Assembly: GCF_037126465.1 (NCBI RefSeq)
Contig: NC_088208.1
Coordinates: forward strand, 41,330,685 to 41,394,684
Direction: 5' to 3'
DNA: 64,000 nt
Origin: Ornithodoros turicata
Taxonomy: Eukaryota; Arthropoda; Arachnida; Ixodida; Argasidae
The position numbers were made by a program, and so were the translations under genes. Below the pieces are notes generated by a model that was not told the DNA's origin, did no database searches, and saw only the letters and a list, made by a program, of their open reading frames with translations. This document shows, piece after piece, positions 59,401-64,000 of this stretch; position 1 is the first letter of the stretch, and every line of letters begins with the position of its first letter.

Positions 59401-62213
59401 GTAGACACCTTGTCGTTGTACCTCAATTCTACTTCAAGTGCACCTTGCTGCACTGCGAGTCTTTTGTAGATTTTCCTGATAGCAATGCTCAGAATACTAT
59501 GAAATACCAAACTATCTACCGCTTCCCCCGATGTTTATAAATTTTGGTAGTGCTTCATGTGCGATGGTAAAGCACAGAGACCTAGTTTGTTCTTATGCCT
59601 CCGTATTCCACAGACTAAATACGAGAGTTTTCCTTAACGCAGCACCTTGTGTGGTGTCCAGAACGACTGATGCAGAACATCCTGGCTCACCTGCATTACA
59701 TCCCTGACCACTGGAGTGGACAGGCGCATACTTACCACGTGCGAGACCAGTTTGCACATCTCTTTCAGTACAAGGCAGTAAGTATATTTTTAGGAACTTG
59801 GAGGAGCCATATAACATCAAAATGACTTACCACATGCGTTTGCTTTGCCACTGGGATATTGCATTGAGGGGAATTTCTGTTAGCGTAGCCTCGTCGTGAT
59901 GCAATGGCAACACCATCCTCTTGGTCGCTGCCACTATTTGTCTGAACCTTCCGGTAGCAGATGGAGAACCTGGACGACAACGTTGTCAACAGAAAGTTGA
60001 CAGAATTGGGCAAATTTGTCCACGAATGATCATCTTCACTTAACGAGATTCCATCAGCTATCCTGATGTTTTGAAACATGTCTGAAACGGAGGAGCAACG
60101 CAGGTGCAACTAAGCTCCACCTTCTACGCATGCGCCGAGTCCCTCCGTGGCACGATCCAAAATATCTGTTTTGGCTCTTAGAACACGAAAAGAAATTAGT
60201 AGGAAAAACCGGAAATACATTGGCTCTGTGGGGTGTTTGACGGTGCTGATAGTTTTGTCCGAAAAATTGGAAAGTCAAAATTTTTCGAGTCTGAAATATC
60301 GGTCCACAACAGTAAATAAATAAATTGACACGGGTTCGTTGGTGAGGGACTGAAATGATGTTTGTTCAGGTGAGACGGTGTCTTCTCTGAGGTGTCATAC
60401 CTCACACTCATGCTTCACACTCATGCTTCACATACCACCTAGAATGTGGGTGCGACATCTCTAAAATGTGCCAAAACGTTTCTGAGGCTGAACATGAACA
60501 AAGCATTGACAGCGTAGCTTAGTGGTTAGCGCGCTCACCCGGATCGCTCCAGTGGCTTTTTGGACAACTGCAATATTTCAATTTCAATTGGTCAATTAGA
60601 CAAAATGATAGAACAACTTCCCTGCAGGTTCACCTACTGGGAGAACTGATGAGTCCGCTTGCAACACCACTGGTGCTGTGCCTTCACCTGCGGCACCGTG
60701 CCCTGGAAATTGTGGACTTCCTGCGTAATTTCACCGTCGAAGTTGTAGGAGTGGGCGATGTTTGCTCCTTTGCGCAAATGGATGTTCGCAAGCATGGCAA
60801 TCCACAGGTACTCTCACTTGATCCGCATTTGTGCATGCATTGTACTACACATTGGAGTGCAGTAAAACCTCGAGAATTCGACCCCCGTTAATTCGGATAA
60901 TTTGGACAACCCGAGCGGTTCCGACAAACGTCTGCGCAAGTCTGTGGGAAATAACGGTCATTGATTTGGCAGCAGTCGCGTGGGCATCATGGCTCGAGGG
61001 AAGCGCGCCAGAGCGCTTACCACCAATACGGTAGAAAAAGCGGCAAAGTGCAGTGGACGCATCGTCATTGTCATCAGCGCCATCTTGAAACAAAATCTCG
61101 TTGTAAACCATTGATCATGGCAAGTTCACCTCTTATTTTGTTGCCCGTTCAATAATTGGACATTCGGATAGTTCGGACATTTTCTTTGGTCCGAATTAAC
61201 GAGGTTTTACTGTATCGAAGAAAACGTTTGCACAATAGGTAAAACTTTGGCATCAACCTCCGACATGAGACATGCGTGATGCAAGTACTCTTATGTCACT
61301 GGTGGCCAAATTCTCTCTTCTTCCCCCTTTGATGTAAATCAAACATTGCTAAGCATTGTATGCGCAGTTTCTTAAAATTTTGAAACATTACACGCACAAC
61401 TTTTATTTCGCCTCTTGTAAGTTTGAGTCCAAGAAAATGGGTTATTGATTGCGTATGGCAGTGAGTGATTTTCTTTAGGCTAGTTGGTGAAACATACTTG
61501 AAGAACCCAAGGGTGCACGCAGGAGACGAGGAGAGTGCTGTCTCGTTAATGTTTGTGTCCCGTGTTTGCTGTTCAGTTCTTCAATTATAATTTTCCAGTC
61601 TCGTTAATTAATAGAAATGAGTCATTCTCATGATTTTTTTGTCAACACTGAATAATCTTGATGAAAGTAATTATGTCCGCAATGACTTTTTACAATTTTA
61701 ACGAGTGTGGCTTTGAAAGACGGTCTCAATTTGTTCAATTCTCCCAATGCCTATGTTGAATGTAGCCCTAACAGTTAGATTTAGAAAACGGTACGCAATA
61801 TTACCTCGGGATCCTAAAGTTTTCTATCCTATTTCCTTAGTGGCACAATCCTGTAGCGCTAGACAGCGTGCAAAATGTAGAAGAACAAGCGGAGCATGGA
61901 AAGACTGAACTCTCCCTCATGCATTTCACCGTAAGGAAATATTTTATTACTTCTATCGCAGTACGAGTGGAAGCGACAGGAAATTTTTTTCTCTAGTTGA
62001 CCAATCCAAAGTGGGTGCCCCCGCAAGAATCAACGGCGTTTTTGTCCAACCTCAGGGAGCAGGGTCAGTATATTCCTAGCCAACAAAGTGAATGGAGCAA
62101 TCAACATTAGTTGTAATGTTATTTTGCCAGTTGAGCGCGATGCAGCCAAGCCTGACCTGATGGAGAATCCATTGTACTACTCCCTGCATTCATTGTCATC
62201 CCTGGGTGCTGGG
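50474..62213 (+). CDS. ATG9A: ATG9, autophagy lipid scramblase (17 exons seen, C-terminus beyond)
   Basis: Multispanning trimeric scramblase of small vesicles that seed autophagosomes; works with ATG2. Exons: 50474-50582, 50801-50844, 51503-51567, 51837-51986, 52051-52186, 53950-54052, 55227-55326, 55628-55677, 55743-55827, 55946-56149, 56640-56714, 58955-59105, 59643-59777, 60628-60807, 61841-61930, 61997-62063, 62131-62213. They join in frame to 609 residues with no stop. Seen: an N-terminus like vertebrate ATG9 (TAYQALPSD), RWNHVEDLDTFFTR then VYHYHQKHGF, hydrophobic segments in the QFLFVVLFTTF, VVFCLVVAFLFWIL, LLLLPVIFLWQLL and FFAGSVLAVLLGL exons, RHFNELDHELNAR, NFTVEVVGVGDVCSFAQMD, and GKTELSLMHFT. 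The last exon seen ends in phase 0 with GTAAGG, so the gene continues to the right. Exons 2 and 3 are joined across a U12-type intron. ATG9A versus ATG9B is not meaningful for an arthropod single copy. Confidence 0.93.
50845..51502 (+). other. U12-type AT-AC intron of ATG9
   Basis: The intron starts ATATCCTTTT, the minor-spliceosome donor. It ends CAC, 13 bases after TCCTTAAC (51482-51489), which matches the U12 branch-site consensus. Splicing here joins FFTR to VYHYHQKHGF in phase 0, restoring the conserved vertebrate-like order FFSRVYNLHQKNGF. The GT-AG alternative (donor 50869, acceptor after 51520) would keep frame but insert a non-conserved stretch and lose YHYHQ. Confidence 0.88.
53390..53470 (+). 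mobile_element. tRNA-derived SINE head with box A and box B
   Basis: TGGCACAGTGGTTAGCGTGC resembles an RNA polymerase III box A, and GGGTTCGAATC 35 bases later is a near-perfect box B. The region does not fold into an acceptor stem, so it is not a tRNA gene. tRNA-like SINEs of this form (such as Ruka) are known in ticks. It lies in ATG9 intron 52187-53949. Confidence 0.7.
54867..55155. mobile_element. TTAA-flanked MITE with central perfect hairpin
   Basis: The left end TTAAAGGAAGACTCCG and right end CGGAGTCTCCCTTTAA are inverted copies 289 bp apart. At the centre, 55006-55056, CAAAAACACACTAAACAGGA is followed directly by its inverse. The TTAA flanks again fit a piggyBac-type duplication. It lies in ATG9 intron 54053-55226. 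Confidence 0.75.
56735..57612 (+). mobile_element. Pogo/Tigger-like element with transposase remnant
   Basis: The right end reads CCGAATTAACGGTCGGTGACTG followed by TA; the left end near 56750 has the inverse-like CCAATAATTCGGACTG. Between them lies a transposase C-terminal remnant (57026-57532) with no catalytic core, so the element is an internally deleted derivative. It lies in ATG9 intron 56715-58954. The exact left end is unclear. Confidence 0.6.
57026..57532 (+). pseudogene. Pogo/Tigger transposase C-terminal remnant
   Basis: The frame opens with an acidic, serine-rich stretch (SSPSTDSDDNA), then a block DNYSEVDQCTEFCAQFTDDG, as in the region after the DDE core of CENP-B/Tigger-type transposases. 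A TGA at 57335-57337 interrupts it. The same frame continues past the stop to QTRIDTFF at 57455-57478, a PCNA-interacting-peptide-like motif known near the C-terminus of pogo-type transposases. An AATAAA at 57500 overlaps the 3' part. The helix-turn-helix and catalytic domains are missing. Confidence 0.6.
60217..60268 (-). mobile_element. Fragment of an interspersed repeat
   Basis: TCTGTGGGGTGTTTGACGGT and TTTTGTCCGAAAAATT occur here, and their inverse occurs at 4689-4742 in a dyskerin intron (TTTTTTTGGACAAAACTG ... CAAACACCCCACAGAACCAA). The shared order shows a dispersed element. It resembles the pogo-like ends at 56740 but no full copy is seen. Confidence 0.55.
60517..60570 (+). mobile_element. 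Truncated tRNA-like SINE head
   Basis: GTAGCTTAGTGGTTAGCGCG matches the box A segment of the SINE at 53390, but no box B follows. It is a short fragment within ATG9 intron 59778-60627. Confidence 0.45.
60860..61212. mobile_element. Tigger-like MITE in ATG9 intron
   Basis: The ends CAGTAAAACCTCG and CGAGGTTTTACTG are exact inverted copies, and inner GTTAATTCGGATAATTTGGA pairs with inverse-like sequence near 61160. Length is 353 bp. The right flank is TA; the left flank has changed to TG. The end sequence is typical of Tigger elements. Confidence 0.75.
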
Positions 62214-62411
62214 GTAAGGCCTTTTAAACATGTCCGTCATTGGTTGATAAGTATTGTGCTCCAGTTGTATGCACACCCGTTCTAGACTGTTTTGGTAATT
62301 TTTCTATGCTTCAGCACCTAGAAATATCAACTAAGAAACGTACACTGTTGGGGTACATGATTTGAAATGGAAATAGGCGAGAAGGCAAACACCAGGCGTT
62401 ACTTGCAACTA

Positions 62412-63333
62412 CAGTCTCCGTCCGATTTTTTGGACTCTGAAAAGTACAAATAATTGACAAGTCCGAAAAAACGAATTTCGCTTCCAAATTCAACTTTACC
62501 AAGCAGTAGTAGATGCTTTCTTCACAGGCAGTCTTCTACCTTCACCCGATAACATCAGCTTCTATTTCTCGAAGCGATATTTCGTAACTGCATACGGACG
62601 AAAGCACCGCAATTGCCTTCATTGGTTCCGAGTTTGACGGCTGCGCTGGCAAACGGCAAGTCTTCGACATCCCGAACACGTGGAGCGAACATACTTCTGC
62701 CAACATTAGGCCACCACTCAAGCACCATTCCGCAAGTCGGCTTCACCTGACGCCTGTGTGCTGTAGGTGAAGCTCGCTTTACGGCAGTGTCGGCTGGACA
62801 GCACGTGCTGGGCCTTCGCGAATTTCGGCAGCGTTGGCCAAAATGAAGACGCAAATGTGCCATGACAGGCTAAGTGCTATAATTATAAGCACCTTCCACT
62901 TGGCATGTCAGTAAAGTTGTTGAAAGTGAGCTTTCTCTGTTGTGTTTGGTCAGGAACAGTCACTCCCTGTTTTCTGGCCTCAATTTTTATATTTGGTTTA
63001 ATTATTTTCGTACGAATTTCGGATGATACGAATATTTTCCGGTGTCCCGAGAGATTCGTATGATCAAGATTCTACTGATGACGACGATAATTTGTGGGGG
63101 CACGATTGCTATTGGTGCAGCAGTTGCCCGTTACCCGATGTGACCCGTTTCACTCCTTATTCTAGGTCCAGTTAAAGTGGGTTATAAGGAAGAAATGACT
63201 AATGTGCTGTTCCTTGACCTACGCATTGCGTGAAGGGCACCGTTTGAGTGGGCAAACTGAGTCCGATTAATCGAGCAACGAGGCTGTACGGCATCCCAAA
63301 TTTTGGACGGTACGAAAAATTGGTCGACGACTG
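62412..63333. mobile_element. Pogo-like DNA element
   Basis: The ends CAGTCTCCGTCCGATTTTTT and ACGAAAAATTGGTCGACGACTG are imperfect inverted copies, with TA on both sides. Length is 922 bp. A minus-strand open frame at 62555-62863 resembles no family I know. It is probably in an ATG9 intron. Confidence 0.6.
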
Positions 63334-63634
63334 TATACTTGAATGACAGGATATCTGGCATGCCTGTTTGATCCCGCTAAAAGGGTTTTCCCGTCATTCA
63401 AGAGTCTGCCTTCTCTCCTATTTTCATATCAACTTGACACATAACTCGAATGCAAAATTTGGAAAAGCTATCTAAGGAGACCAGTATCATGAAAATGAGT
63501 CTACTACGATTTATAATGAAAATTACCTGACAAGCGTGATTCACCCATGTGATGGTACATTCTGTTTACGAGGAGAAAGGGCCGTAGTATCCACATAGCG
63601 AGCCTTTGCAATCCATTTGCCCAGAATTTTCCAG

Positions 63635-63679
63635 GCACAGTTTGCACGTGCCAGTTTGAAAAATAGTGACGGCATCTTG
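63635..63679 (+). other. Possible further ATG9 exon
   Basis: A TTTTCCAG acceptor and a GTGAGG donor bound 45 bases that are open in phase 0 at both ends (AQFARASLKNSDGIL). This fits the phase left by the ATG9 exon ending at 62213. The C-terminal part of ATG9 is poorly conserved, so homology cannot confirm it. Confidence 0.3.
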
Positions 63680-63719
63680 GTGAGGAATTTAGCGTTATTT
63701 TAGGTACAATAAAGGTTTT

Positions 63720-64000
63720 TCCCCTAAATATACGGTGGATCTTTATTGGAATTATTTTTGTTTAATGACTCCTACTTAAACAATGTAGTACTCTGAATTG
63801 GTCTCAAGCGTCCTGCACCCCACTGTCAGAGACAGCTGCGCAAGAATGGTGAGCAGCGATGGAAGCCGACCCTTGGGGGCCAACATTCGTGGTGGAATTT
63901 CTTTCACTGAAGGTCCCCATCTCAGTATGCAGCATACTTCTCCTGGGCTTTTAACTAGGTACACGACTCTCCGCTACTTTTCCTGCGGGGATGAAACATC
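63720..64000. other. Right edge, no gene recognised
   Basis: If ATG9 continues beyond the window this is intron. The minus-strand frame 63776-63964 resembles nothing I know. Confidence 0.35.

Noticed and set aside
59629..59642. TTCCTTAAC just before the acceptor of an ATG9 exon, like a U12 branch site
   Set aside because: It lies only a few bases from the AG, too close for U12 splicing, and the donor at 59106 (GTGTGT) is not U12-type.

Overview
This window is animal nuclear DNA, most likely from a tick or close chelicerate relative. It holds seven intron-rich protein-coding genes whose exons I joined by reading GT-AG boundaries and checking that every junction keeps frame. The tick assignment is an inference: it rests on arthropod-like protein sequences, large introns full of small palindromic transposons, and a tRNA-derived SINE with box A and box B of the kind known from ticks. 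No bacterial features, CRISPR arrays, operons or canonical tRNA/rRNA genes were seen.

Layout: (1) 611-9255, + strand, dyskerin (DKC1/Nop60B), the H/ACA pseudouridine synthase, with a tandemly duplicated lysine-rich C-terminal exon. (2) 10980-18025, - strand, a POU6-class homeobox gene (pdm3/POU6F2 type) in 12 visible exons. (3) about 5 kb of intergenic DNA. (4) 23194-37732, + strand, VPS41 of the HOPS complex in 24 exons. (5) 37897-38584, - strand, mitochondrial HSP10, tail-to-tail with VPS41. (6) 40359-45101, + strand, mitochondrial HSP60, head-to-head with HSP10 across a shared promoter region. (7) 46726-49163, - strand, COQ10, tail-to-tail with HSP60. (8) 50474 to beyond 62213, + strand, ATG9, head-to-head with COQ10 and running off the right edge.

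Two gene neighbourhoods look ancient. HSP10-HSP60-COQ10 has the order and orientations I know for human HSPE1-HSPD1-COQ10B, and POU6-VPS41 are divergent neighbours as human POU6F2 and VPS41 are. HSP10 and HSP60 form the matrix chaperonin and are set up for co-expression; a heat-shock-element-like site lies between them. The other genes work in different processes: ribosome/telomerase RNP biogenesis, transcription, endolysosomal fusion, coenzyme Q binding and autophagy.

The most striking single observation is a near-consensus U12-type AT-AC intron in ATG9 (50845-51502): only that splice restores the conserved ATG9 protein. Introns also carry pogo/Tigger-like elements (one with a transposase C-terminal remnant keeping a PCNA-binding-like motif), TTAA-flanked MITEs, large foldback elements (one in the HSP60 5' UTR intron) and a miRNA-precursor-like hairpin. 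All splice sites come from reading sequence, without transcript data.
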